From Hemicentrotus pulcherrimus (Eukaryota; Echinodermata; Echinoidea; Camarodonta; Strongylocentrotidae): 11,051 nucleotides of DNA. Where the stretch lies: positions 8,753 through 19,803 of the forward strand of contig BEXV01002644.1 in assembly GCA_003118195.1 (NCBI GenBank), given 5' to 3'. The position numbers and the translations under genes are program-made. This document shows, one piece after another, positions 1 through 7,617 of the stretch. Every line of letters begins with the position of its first letter. The first letter of the stretch is position 1. Under the pieces are notes generated by a model. It saw only the letters and a program-made list of their open reading frames with translations. It made no database searches and was not told the DNA's origin.

Positions 1-52
1 CCCCCCATCCGTCTCCTAGTATTTCTCTCTCATTTGAAACAGAAGTTCTTAC

Positions 53-193
53 CCTAACTTGGACTTCGGAAGAGGCTTCGACGTCGCTGACACTGATGTG
101 ATCAGCCAGTGCGAATCCCTGAGTGTCCTGGTAGTTGAAACTAGTCACTACCCGGGCATGCTCAGATGCTACCTTTTGGAATAATTGAAATTC
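53..193 (-). CDS. Exon E14: EAR/EPTP blade 5 (last exon in window)
   Basis: 141 nt, phase 0 in (TTTGTTTGGCAG acceptor) and phase 0 out (TTAGG|GTAAGA, strong donor). It codes for EFQLFQKVASEHARVVTSF, NYQDTQGFALADHISV, SDVEASSEVQVR. FQLFQKVASEHARVV is the EAR strand-turn motif (FQxFQxIxTxGAxxV) and GFALADH corresponds to YLAVAN. The reading frame stays open through the donor to the window edge, so a longer last exon is possible, but the consensus donor and loss of blade pattern favour splicing here. Two or more further blades are expected to the left. Confidence 0.83.
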
Positions 194-250
194 CTGCCAA
201 ACAAATGAGAAAAGTTAACCCCTATCAAAGACACGATTGCAAAGATTCCC

Positions 251-276
251 GAAATATCAAGCGTACTTGATATTTC
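251..276. repeat. Perfect 26-bp hairpin
   Basis: GAAATATCAAG, loop CGTA, CTTGATATTTC: 11-bp arms with no mismatch, in the E13-E14 intron. The rest of this intron (194-680) shows no recognisable element or exon. Confidence 0.85.
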
Positions 277-680
277 CTGTGGGCTTGGATCTCAATTATA
301 ACTCCGTATGCAGTTGTAACTTTTGCAAATTTGACACCTGTTGACCCGTAATTTGGAGGGGTGCGGAAATTAGTTTTTAATTGCTTTTGTGCAATAATGA
401 AAGGTTTAATATTTTGTTATTCCTTTATATTTGTATTCTACATTCATTCAGCTTTCCATTTATATTAACTTGTATTTGGTTTAGCGTCACTTCGTGTTGT
501 CTGCTTGGCTATGAAGTGTGCGGGTTTATGCAGCTCCCTGCTCTAACACGTAGGTTCTGGTTATGTCTGAAGTCGACTCAGACGGATGTCTCTCCTCATT
601 AATTGCGCTGTATAATTGGTTCCTTAAGTTAAGTGTAAATTTCATGTGAAGGTGTACTTAGATTAAGTTAAGCTTATTAC

Positions 681-787
681 CTGCGCAGTTGAATTGTAGC
701 AGTAAACAACCGACTCCTCCTCCAGATGTAAAGTGAAAATAAGGAATACCTTCTCATCGAAGTGAATACTTTCCACAGAAGAGGTTA
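681..787 (-). CDS. Exon E13: EAR/EPTP blade 4
   Basis: 107 nt, phase 1 in (GTTCCTCAG acceptor) and phase 0 out (GCGCAG|GTAATA donor). It codes for (V)TSSVESIHFDEKVFLIF, TLHLEEESVVYCYNSTAQ. The pattern VESIHFDEKVFLIF ... SVVYCYN fits an EAR blade with a short loop. Joined to E12 it gives FQDITTGVTSSVESIHF, and joined to E14 it gives STAQEFQLFQKVAS, both in register with the blade repeat. NST is a possible N-glycosylation site. This exon resolves the phase mismatch that E12 and E14 would otherwise show. Confidence 0.85.
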
Positions 788-1449
788 CTGAGGAACATAA
801 CAGGGACAAAGGATAAACAAAACGAAAGGGGATTATTTGAGATAAAAGGAAGGAAAAGAAAGAATTAACAACCATCGAGTCAGCCATTAACGGCTTGACC
901 CAAGCAATTCATCACGATGTCTTTGTTTCGCATTTTAATTCCATGACTACCAGTAAATTCAATATGTTAGTTTCGTTATAGATTTTCATTACATTTTATA
1001 TGTATTAGGGAAGTACAGTGAAATCCGATGTGTTACAAAAAAAAATTCATCAACGAATTTATATGAATATTGACAGAATGAAAGGTCCAAAGTAACGTAT
1101 ATTCTAAGCCGTGAAATACTTTTGAATACAAATGCATTTTCTTTTTGTCTCCCAGATGAAAAATAAACTCTAACTTTACCATTTTATTTTCATTTCTATT
1201 ATCTACGGCATGTAAACAAACAGTCTTTAATACTTTTGAGAACACGATCAAACGGTTTAAAGACGTGGAGGAGGAGCAGGGTATTTATACTAGAGACAAT
1301 AAATTTGTTGAATTGAAGACAAATTTAAGAACAAAATACAAATGGCCATGTTCGTTTTTTCCTTAAAAACCACCAAATCCAATTCTTTGAACTGCTTGTT
1401 TTGTCTATAAATGATTGGATACAATATTTCACTGAAAGAAAAATAATAC
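788..1449 (-). other. Intron E12-E13, no recognised content
   Basis: 662 nt of AT-rich sequence bounded by GAG|GTATTA and GTTCCTCAG. I looked for another EAR-like exon and saw none. Open frames here lack blade motifs and suitable splice borders. Confidence 0.6.
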
Positions 1450-1680
1450 CTCCAGTGGTAATATCCTGAAAGACTTGGAAGTTTCCAGAGACTTCGTTGT
1501 ATTTGTAGACGTGAGCAAGGTCGCCCTCGTAAGTGGTGAACACCAAGAAGTTCTCTCCATCAATAACGAACGTTGCAACGTCTGAAGTAGCTTCCATATC
1601 GTCCCCGGTGGAGCTGGCCAATATGAAACGCCCGTTCTCGTAGCGATAGATGCTGTTGCCAAATATGACAGGCGTTGAAT
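1450..1680 (-). CDS. Exon E12: EAR/EPTP blade 2 second half and blade 3
   Basis: 231 nt, phase 1 in (TTCAACTATAG acceptor) and phase 1 out (TGGAG|GTATTA donor). It reads (D)STPVIFGNSIYRYENGRF, closing blade 2. Blade 3 follows: ILASSTGDDMEATSDVATF, VIDGENFLVFTTYEG, AHVYKYNEVSGNF. It ends with the start of blade 4, QVFQDITTG. NSIYRY and HVYKY are the SxIYxW-type strands with Tyr in place of Trp. Confidence 0.88.
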
Positions 1681-1737
1681 CTATAGTTGAATGAAAATCG
1701 AAAGGGAGGGAAAGGGCAATGGGCCGAATCTATGACA

Positions 1738-1766
1738 TTCGTCGTCGTCATCGTCGTAATCATCAG
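1738..1766. repeat. CGT/CAT-type trinucleotide tract
   Basis: An imperfect run of TCGTCGTCGTCATCGTCG-like triplets in the E11-E12 intron, about 60 bp upstream (in gene direction) of the E12 acceptor. Confidence 0.7.
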
Positions 1767-1855
1767 CAAATGAGAGTATGGCAGCACGACAGTATCATAA
1801 ATAAGAACACATCTTAAAAATAATAATGTAATATTTAATATTTAATTTTTTATAT

Positions 1856-2244
1856 AGTGCTTAAAGGTAAAGACCAGTATTGGAAACGCCCCAATTTTAA
1901 AAAATGAAATGGAAGCTCTCATTACAATCATGTGAAAGAATATGTTTTGACTACTACATGGTGATAAAAAAATTGCCGGAAAACCGCCTACTCATTCATA
2001 TATTTGGTAAATTTGTTTGTCTCATGGTCTGTGAGAGATATAGGGTAGTCCCATATACATCTTTCTGTGTATAGTGCTTGTAACTTTACGAAGAATGGGC
2101 ATAATTTCTTATCATTTTGATGATTCCAGAACCTTGCAGATGCTAGATGCTAGATGCTAGATGATCAACCTTTTCTGATCGATTCCTCAACGTTTTTTTT
2201 TCACAATGCAATCGCATGACCATAACTGGTCTTTACTAAGCACT
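1856..2244. mobile_element. 389-bp MITE-like element
   Basis: AGTGCTTAAAGGTAAAGACC at the left end (1856-1875, followed by AGTATTGG) is inverted at the right end, where the minus strand reads AGTGCTTAGTAAAGACCAGT from 2244 and continues TATG. The arms differ by a 3-base indel and few substitutions. The interior is AT-rich, without coding capacity, and includes a heptamer repeat at 2138-2165. It lies in the E11-E12 intron. Confidence 0.55.
2138..2165. repeat. Heptamer tandem repeat (AGATGCT)x3-4
   Basis: Three exact copies of AGATGCT followed by one imperfect copy (AGATGAT), inside the MITE-like element at 1856-2244. Confidence 0.85.
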
Positions 2245-2266
2245 TTACAAATATACTATTAGCCCG

Positions 2267-2318
2267 GTCATCATCGTCGCCATAGTCATCAATGTCATCA
2301 TCATCGACATCATCAAGA
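2267..2318. repeat. CAT-rich trinucleotide tract
   Basis: An interrupted (CAT/CGT)n run in the E11-E12 intron, just outside the right end of the 1856-2244 element. Confidence 0.75.
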
Positions 2319-2746
2319 TCTTAGCACCATCACCAACCTTATCAAGTCAACATCGCAATATTCCTGTTGTAATCACTCAAAGACTGTTGGTATATCACAT
2401 TATGATTTATACGAATCAAGTTTTTTCATCAATATTATTGCTTGATAGATGGAGGCACGTCCATCTTGTCTAAATACTAGAATCTTGTTTTCATTGTAAC
2501 TTTGTTTGTTGAACGTATATATCCATCATTTTGTACATCTTCTTAAAATGTTTTATCCTTTGAGAAAAAAATGAAGAAATATTGAAGAAAAATAAACTTC
2601 CACGCCTTATTGCGCATTGAATCAACCTGTAGAGTTAACACTCAGAAAAGATGGAACATAGAAAAGAAAAAACGAGCTCATTACAAAATGTACATATTTA
2701 GATAAACGACTTAAACCAATTCCATCTGACCAGCCTTTCTACTTAC

Positions 2747-2845
2747 CTTGGCAAGCAGTATGACCGGCGTTAGCTACCGCAAGATATATCTCATCATCAA
2801 TGAAGAAATGCATCCATGCTTCTGCACCATTGGTCGGCAAACGTT
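2747..2845 (-). CDS. Exon E11: EAR/EPTP blade 2, first half
   Basis: 99 nt, phase 1 in and phase 1 out (CAAG|GTAAGT donor). It codes for (Q)RLPTNGAEAW, MHFFIDDEIYLAVANAGH and TACQ. TNGAEAW and IYLAVAN are textbook EAR signatures. I place the acceptor at CACCTCCAG because it keeps phase with E10 and gives FQEFQRLPTNGA. A second AG 28 nt upstream (exon start 2873) also looks like an acceptor, but it would shift the frame and reach a stop within the exon. Confidence 0.82.
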
Positions 2846-2952
2846 CTGGAGGTGTGGAAGATACAGACAAAATCTGAAAACTAAATCACTGCCATTCCAA
2901 AGATAGCGTGTTGGTGGTCAGTCAAAAGCGGTTGTATGGTTTTTGTCAATGA

Positions 2953-3016
2953 CATTATCATCATCATTATCATCATCATCATCATAATCTTTATCATTAT
3001 CATCATCATCATCATT
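2953..3016. repeat. (CAT/TAT)n microsatellite
   Basis: About 64 bp of CAT and TAT triplets in the E10-E11 intron. The poly-isoleucine reading frame over it is an artefact of the repeat. Confidence 0.9.
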
Positions 3017-3190
3017 TACATACTTCTTGGAAACTCACAGTATTCAGCGCTTCGATTTTCCGCGAAAAACTGGTTTATAATCATTGTCTTGACTTACTGG
3101 AGTCCTGAACATCCCTAATATCTTGTCTTCAAATGACAGACAATAATGTAAAGCGCTTTAATTACTAGCAAAAACTAACTTCAAAAGCTA

Positions 3191-3369
3191 ATACAATCAA
3201 ACCTGCTTTAGTGACCACCTGTCTACAAAGAACACCTATCTACAAAAAGCACATTTAGTTATTTCCCTTGAAAATGATTCCTCATTGAAACATGAACTAA
3301 AGGAACCTGTCTACAAAAACCACTTTTGGGTTTCCCTTGGGCGGTCGCAGTAGACAGGTTTGACTGTAT
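3191..3369. mobile_element. 179-bp MITE-like element
   Basis: ATACAATCAAACCTG at 3191-3205 is inverted at 3355-3369 (ATACAGTCAAACCTG on the minus strand, one mismatch). Inside, CTGTCTACAAA-type motifs followed by A-rich and CAC words recur three times (about 3230, 3240 and 3307). The end ACAGTCAAACCTGTCTA is of a kind often seen at ends of non-autonomous DNA transposons in invertebrates (recalled, not checked). It ends about 35 bp from the E10 donor. Confidence 0.55.
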
Positions 3370-3403
3370 CATTATTATGATCATTATCATTAACATCACT
3401 TAC

Positions 3404-3595
3404 GGAATTCTTGGAAATTCCCAGTAGTCGTGTTGAATTGGTAGATAATACTGTCAGTACAGACATCACCATGTTCGTCGGCGTAGATGGCAGCAGCCAT
3501 AAACGTGCGTCCGTCAAAAGAGAAGGGCTCGAATCGCCTCACATGCTGGTCAATGATTTGAACATTCTCAACGTAATCAATCGCGTCGATAAAGT
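3404..3595 (-). CDS. Exon E10: EAR/EPTP blade 1
   Basis: 192 nt, phase 1 in (CTTTTGTCAG acceptor) and phase 1 out (TTCC|GTAAGT donor). It reads (N)FIDAIDYVENVQIID, then HVRRFEPFSFDGRTFMAAAI, an acidic loop with one Cys, DSIIYQFNTTTGNFQEF. The FEPFSFDGRTFMA strand pair and SIIYQF match the EAR blade pattern (xxFxIxGxxYLxVA ... SxIYxW). NTT is a possible glycosylation site. The last base C joins AA of E11 to make Gln, giving FQEFQRLPTNGA, an exact EAR inter-blade motif. Confidence 0.88.
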
Positions 3596-4153
3596 CTGAC
3601 AAAAGATATCAAAAGAATGAAAGCTAGTCACGTTGCCGGTACTTCACAAAGTCATAACTTCATATGAAAGGTACTGTAAAATGATGATCAAGATTTGGGA
3701 TTCGGTGAAGAAGCGTTTTGTTGGTACAAAAATGGTACAACGGAAACATCTGCAAGGATTCGATGTTCTTCAAGTAGTACTGAAACTTTAAAAGTACCTA
3801 CCGTATAATAATTTTTAAAGGACGACCTATCTTCATGGCCTGTATTTGTTTTCCTCTCAGAATAAAATTCTCCTTTAGGACTTCCTATTTCTTCATTATT
3901 ATGAGATTTTCCAACACAGAACATCATTTAAGATTTTGTTTTGTTCTTCAAATAAAGTCTCTTGGGAATTGCAAGATGGAAAATGAGTTCATTTCCGAGA
4001 TCCCCTGAAAAGATACATCCGTAAAATCAAAGACTAGAGATGTTATTTAACAAAATGAAAGCGTCTCAATGTAAATATACCTAGACTATATACAAATAAC
4101 CCTTATACATGTTTCGTTTTAGTACGAAAAAAGAAAATTCATGGATAACTCAC
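3596..4153 (-). other. Intron E9-E10, no recognised content
   Basis: 558 nt between the VSG-repeat half and the EAR half. The phase is 1 at both borders, so modules could be exchanged here in frame. I see no repeat, exon or element. Confidence 0.6.
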
Positions 4154-4426
4154 TGTTGACTACTCCAACAATAGACTCGGTGCGTTCACACTGTGTTTCT
4201 GCAAAACATGCCAGTTCGTACAGATCATTCTCAATCCTATCGGACCGCGAGTCTTCTAGCGCACCTAGCTCCGACAGATCGACCCCATCAAAAAGGTAAG
4301 CAGTGGTGACGTTGTCTTCTAGTATGACCATGCCATTGAATGTTAGACTTGCATCAACCGTGTTGGTTCCGGCCAGGGTGATCCTCTTGGTGTTGATATA
4401 AGCCAGATTGACAGTGTTCACTAGAC
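4154..4426 (-). CDS. Exon E9: last VSG repeats and Cys-containing linker to the propeller
   Basis: 273 nt, phase 1 in (TTCTTTCAAG acceptor) and phase 1 out (AACA|GTGAGT donor). It begins (G)LVNTVNLAYI, completing VTVTGLVNTVNL from E8. It goes on through ITLAGTNTVDASLTFNG, a degenerate last unit VTTAYLFDGVDLSELGALED, and an acidic helical-looking stretch with two cysteines (CFAETQC) before GVVN. NVT is a possible N-glycosylation site. The Cys pair and loss of repeat pattern in the last ~35 residues mark a linker between repeat stalk and EAR region. Confidence 0.86.
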
Positions 4427-4530
4427 CTTGAAAGAATTGAATGAAAACCCTACTGGTATAACAGAACATTCAATCAAAAACCATAGGCCTACAGGACGCG
4501 TGCAAACATATTCTCAAATTCCTGCACTCA

Positions 4531-4633
4531 TCCATCCCCCAACTCTTGCACCCTTCTTCCTAACACTCTGCACCCACCCCCATCCAACACCCTTTATCCC
4601 CAACACTCACACACAAGCGTGCCCACACCCACC
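4531..4633. repeat. C-rich low-complexity tract (G-rich in the transcript)
   Basis: A strongly C/A/T-skewed stretch with runs such as CCACCCCCATCC and CACACCCACC, almost without G on the plus strand. In the minus-strand pre-mRNA this becomes many GGG/GGGG runs inside the 478-nt E8-E9 intron. Intronic G-runs are known splicing enhancers in animals and some could form quadruplexes; either role here is inference. Confidence 0.7.
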
Positions 4634-4904
4634 AAGTATTTTGAATTGTATTATGGCAGCGTGAACATACATTGACATTTTTTTTTATTCAAGCTCCAGA
4701 TGGACTATCAGCTTGGTACAATACCCTGAGCACCGTATCGCGAAGTGTAATTGATAGAGGTTCACCGACATCGCACTGGAACACATGTTAAAAAGAGTAC
4801 ACGTACATGCATGTTAACAGCTTGACGGGCAACTTGTAATGAATCTTAGATGTGATTAACGTATGTGGAAAATAGTTGCTCTACAAAATGTGTCATTCCG
4901 TTAC

Positions 4905-5150
4905 CTGTGACAGTGACGTCACCTGTCACACTGGCCTTCTGCTCAAAGACGTAGTATGCCGCCACGGTCTGTTGTGTATTAAGAGTTAGACCCCGTGTGA
5001 TGTCCTTGCCATCCACCAAACCATTGAACTGCATGTTGCCGGCTACCGATGCATCCCGAGTGAAGGAATTGTGGCCTTCCACCTTCTTGGGACTGCGTTG
5101 GTCCAGTGTGTCAGCTTCTTCTTGGGATATTTCAATGTCGTTGACAGTTC
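4905..5150 (-). CDS. Exon E8: two VSG repeats with a charged insertion
   Basis: 246 nt, phase 1 in (TTTTCTTTGCAG, strong acceptor) and phase 1 out (ACAG|GTAACG donor). It starts (G)TVNDIEISQEEADTLDQ, has a polar segment RSPKKVEGHNSFTRDASV, a second core NMQFNGLVDGKDITRGLTL, then TQQTVAAYYVFEQKASVTGD and VTVT with a split Gly. In the second unit the VSG turn is replaced by FNG. Pro/Lys-rich RSPKK sits where QTITGxK normally lies. Confidence 0.87.
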
Positions 5151-5440
5151 CTGCAAAGAAAAATCATACAATAAGAGGTAATTGTACATACAAATAGGTT
5201 CATGATACAAGTACAGAAACTACTCAGACGACACAAAAAAACTGTCTTTAAGGGCTGATGATATTTCAGTTCATGTTAACTTTAAACAGCTTTCATGATG
5301 ACGTTGTTCAAGAGAAATAGAAAAAGATACCATCTTTATAGACAGATGGTCGTTCGTCACAGGTGGTCTGTACCAGTTTGCTCTCATTTCAAGGTAAGTT
5401 GTAAACACATTGCCGGGTAAGCTTTTCACTGATGATTTAT

Positions 5441-5826
5441 GGTACGTTTATGCTCAACTTTTTCTAGCCAGAATCAAGCATCAGGTTTAGTTTAAAACAC
5501 GGTTGCGTCCTCGTTTTTGTAGAATCACCGTAAAATGGCGATCGTAATCGCCGATCGTAAACTGACAAAAAGGTGCGTTTTGGATCGGCGATTCTGGGGA
5601 AGCATAAACGTACAATCATTTGAAAACGCGTTTAAATGGGGTCAACGTAGCATGCGAAGTGCAGGTTTGAACTGCACTTCTGTGGCCCCTCCAGGCATGA
5701 TTCTGAGCCAGAACAATGCCTGGAGGAGCCAGAGAAGTGAGCATAAACAGTACATCGTGAAACTGCGATTACGATGAGCGCTTCAGATCGCTCATTCTTC
5801 CTTCAAAATCAAGCATAAACGCACCC
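5441..5826. mobile_element. MITE-like element with 14-bp inverted repeats
   Basis: GGTACGTTTATGCT at 5441-5454 is the inverse of AGCATAAACGCACC at 5812-5825 with one mismatch. A possible TTAT target duplication lies at 5437-5440 and 5827-5830. The motif AGCATAAAC also occurs inside, near 5601 and 5741. The interior is rich in hairpins: GGCGAT/ATCGCC near 5540, a 9-bp-arm hairpin at 5656-5680, the long hairpin at 5675-5739, and ATGAGCG/CGCTCAT at 5774-5795. No transposase is encoded. It fills most of the E7-E8 intron. Confidence 0.6.
5675..5739 (-). other. Long hairpin, pre-miRNA-like
   Basis: Two 23-nt arms (5675-5697 and 5717-5739) pair with only two imperfections. In the minus-strand transcript one is a G-U wobble and one a single mismatch. 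The ~19-nt loop can add a TTCTG/CAGAA stem. Length and loop fit a miRNA-precursor shape, and the orientation matches the host intron, but it sits in a MITE-like element. Nothing shows it is processed. A 9-bp-arm hairpin (GAAGTGCAG/CTGCACTTC, 5656-5680) competes for one arm. Confidence 0.5.
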
Positions 5827-5865
5827 TTATTCACCCTCACTCAATAAAATGATGTGTGAACTCAC

Positions 5866-5940
5866 CTGATATTAGGATGTTTCCAGCTGTTTGTACATCA
5901 CACGTATCAAATGTCTTAGCTCCAGAAATACTTTGCGCAC
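5866..5940 (-). CDS. Exon E7: small VSG-repeat exon
   Basis: 75 nt, too short for simple ORF calling. Phase 1 in (CTATATAG acceptor) and phase 1 out (TCAG|GTGAGT, strong donor). It codes for (G)AQSISGAKTFDTCDVQTA and GNILIS plus a split Gly. It joins E6 (VTLD-G) to E8 (G-TVNDIEIS), rebuilding DGAQSISGAKTF and ILISGTVNDIEIS, exactly the repeat grammar. It has the only Cys of the repeat region before E9, an odd residue for a fold that otherwise lacks cysteines. The acceptor has a weak pyrimidine tract, so the call rests on phase and repeat continuity. Confidence 0.83.
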
Positions 5941-6323
5941 CTATATAGATTACGATAATTAAAAAAAAATGAAATGAAAGCAAAAATTTAGTATCATCAT
6001 GGACTCACTTCGTAAGATTTTTACGTGGGATTTGGGGGAATTATTTACCGGGATACTATATTGAAATATGAGATTCCAATGTTATTTCTGTAAAGACAAT
6101 TTGTGAGTTTAAAATCTGTCTGATATGAAATGTAAGAACTGCTCGTGAGTATAATAAGACAATGCATCCCTACTCAACCAAAGTCCTCTGAAAGCTGGTA
6201 TCTAATGTCATCCTTTTTTCTTCTTAATACTCCTTACCCGTTCAGCAATCATTACAATAGAAGACTTAGTACATTTGGGGTTGACTTTTATATATTTTAC
6301 ACATTTTATATATCATTTATATC

Positions 6324-6376
6324 ATTGTTATTATTATTATTATTACTATTATATTACTATTATCTACTATTATCAG
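6324..6376. repeat. (ATT/ACT)n microsatellite
   Basis: ATT triplets with ACT interruptions in the E6-E7 intron, ending about 35 bp from the E6 donor. Confidence 0.88.
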
Positions 6377-6410
6377 GTAATTGCTTCAATTTACGGTTTG
6401 ATATTATTAC

Positions 6411-6512
6411 CATCTAAAGTGACGATTTCTGCAGATATATCCACGCCATCTACTGTACCAGCCACTGTAATACTTCCTTCCACAGTGACGTCATCCAGGA
6501 ATGTCTTAGAGC
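6411..6512 (-). CDS. Exon E6: VSG repeat (near-consensus)
   Basis: 102 nt, phase 1 in (CCCATAG acceptor) and phase 1 out (GATG|GTAATA donor). It reads (G)SKTFLDDVTVEGSITV, AGTVDGVDISAEIVTLD, then a split Gly codon. It is the closest to consensus of all units: SKTF, V-x-V-x-G, AGTVDGVDIS and VTLDG. The acceptor polypyrimidine tract is short, so the 5' border rests on phase and on the ITG|SKTF continuity with E5. Confidence 0.86.
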
Positions 6513-6886
6513 CTATGGGTGGCAGAACAAAATGGAAAATGAATGGACAAAATGATATTTCAAAGAAAGTTGTGTAATCAGTATTCATTTATGCACCAAC
6601 ACTACATTTATATGATACACAGGTGGAAGTTTTCTTCTCAAAGAGGCAAACAAAAGGTATTCATGAAGCACCTCCATCACTTCAGCAGTGATCATTGTAA
6701 AATGCACACGTGGGAAGTATCCATCGTGTCAAAGATCTGTGGATATTTTGGGGTCATGCGGTCCAGAGCTATTTACGAACTCGCCTATTTCAATACCCTG
6801 TCGTATAACTTACAGCAGTCATGTTTGTATGAAATAATTTAGCACTTTTATGCGCATTATACAATTGAACAGGTGACCCAATGTTA

Positions 6887-6912
6887 CAGTCAGCGGGGGA
6901 CCCCACTGACTG
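6887..6912. repeat. Short GC-rich hairpin
   Basis: CAGTCAG and CTGACTG form 7-bp arms around GGGG/CCCC with small bulges, in the 721-nt E5-E6 intron. TATACAAT-like words about 25 bp out on each side are weakly inverted, hinting at a small inverted-repeat element. The rest of that intron (6513-7233) has no coding or repeat signal I can support. Confidence 0.55.
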
Positions 6913-7233
6913 CCTCCACACCGGAGTATTGTGTATAGGTAAGAAACCCTAAAGTTGCCTGTAGCGTCTTATCTTTAACGATATTTTGCGTGACTTACAT
7001 TTTCCGTTTTCTAAAGCAGGCACTCCCATCAATTCAAACAAATAATCAATGCACTACTCAATCACAACATAAAACAATCGACCAACTAACGAACCTGGAC
7101 CTGAGAAAAAAATGGGAAATACTGAAAATTCAGCCTAACTTGTTTGTGTAGCTCTACTCTAAAATGAGCTGAAATTCAGCATCGACGTTAAATGACTTAT
7201 TTTACACTTCCGAGTTTAAAATATGTTCCATAC

Positions 7234-7617
7234 CGGTGATAGTTCTATCTCCCTGAAGCATCACAGCATCAGCTACAAAGTCATCCACATTAATCCCGTA
7301 TGCGGTAACGGCTCGAATTGTCCCTGGAACACTTATATCATTCGCCGTCAAAGCTCCTTCAATCGTATGGTCTCCGCTTACCGTTTGTGTCCCGTCAACG
7401 GTTAGAACCGTCGGCGCCCATGTTTGCAGATTATAGCCATGCACTGTTCCCGTGACACGAAGAGCATCGTCAAAAGTCACAGGCAGTTCAAAGGTCACAG
7501 CGTTGGGAAGGGTAAATGGCACGTCAACGAACTTTGCGATAATCTGCAATTCAGACAGGTCAACAGTGTCGACAGTCTCTAATGGATCCACCGTGATGTC
7601 ACCCGTCACTGAAACAT
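7234..7617 (-). CDS. Exon E5: large exon with three diverged VSG repeats
   Basis: 384 nt, the largest exon here, phase 1 in (TTCTTCTTCAG acceptor) and phase 1 out (ACCG|GTATGG donor). It codes for about 128 residues. Repeat a has VSVTGDITV and an altered core, DTVDLSELQ. Repeat b has RVTGTVHGYNLQ and VDGTQTVSGDHT. Repeat c has SVPGTIRAV, an insertion ending YGINVDDF, and LQGDRTIT with the Gly codon split. Three units in one exon, where neighbours have one or fewer, suggests intron loss or duplication inside an exon. The frame is open beyond both splice sites by chance (about 7202-7747), but the outer parts lose repeat similarity. Confidence 0.87.

Noticed and set aside
53..168. Internal acceptor in E14 (GGTAG|CA, exon start 168) that joins E12 in phase and gives ITTGASEHARVV.
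   Set aside because: It has a poor pyrimidine tract, and the sequence it would discard (EFQLFQKV) is a clear EAR motif. Exon E13 (681-787) with phase 1 in and 0 out makes the start at 193 fit. It could only matter as a rare E13-skipping form.
1033..1251. 72-residue minus-strand frame in the E12-E13 intron, considered as a missing EAR blade.
   Set aside because: Lacks the FxIxGxxYL and SxIY patterns; the real blade is E13 at 681-787.
2953..3016. CRISPR-like direct repeats.
   Set aside because: Trinucleotide microsatellite; no repeat-spacer structure anywhere in the window, and the gene is clearly eukaryotic.
2936..3118. 60-residue plus-strand frame, mostly isoleucine.
   Set aside because: Pure translation of the CAT/TAT microsatellite.
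3688..3927. 79-residue minus-strand frame in the E9-E10 intron.
   Set aside because: No EAR or VSG-repeat motif and no acceptor/donor in a fitting phase.
4428..4664. 78-residue plus-strand proline/histidine-rich frame.
   Set aside because: Produced by the C-rich low-complexity tract.
5535..5777. 80-residue plus-strand frame.
   Set aside because: It lies wholly within the inverted-repeat element and its hairpins, with no motif and no transposase-like residues.
6543..6842. 99-residue plus-strand frame in the E5-E6 intron.
   Set aside because: No recognisable domain, composition like AT-rich intron, no splice or promoter context.
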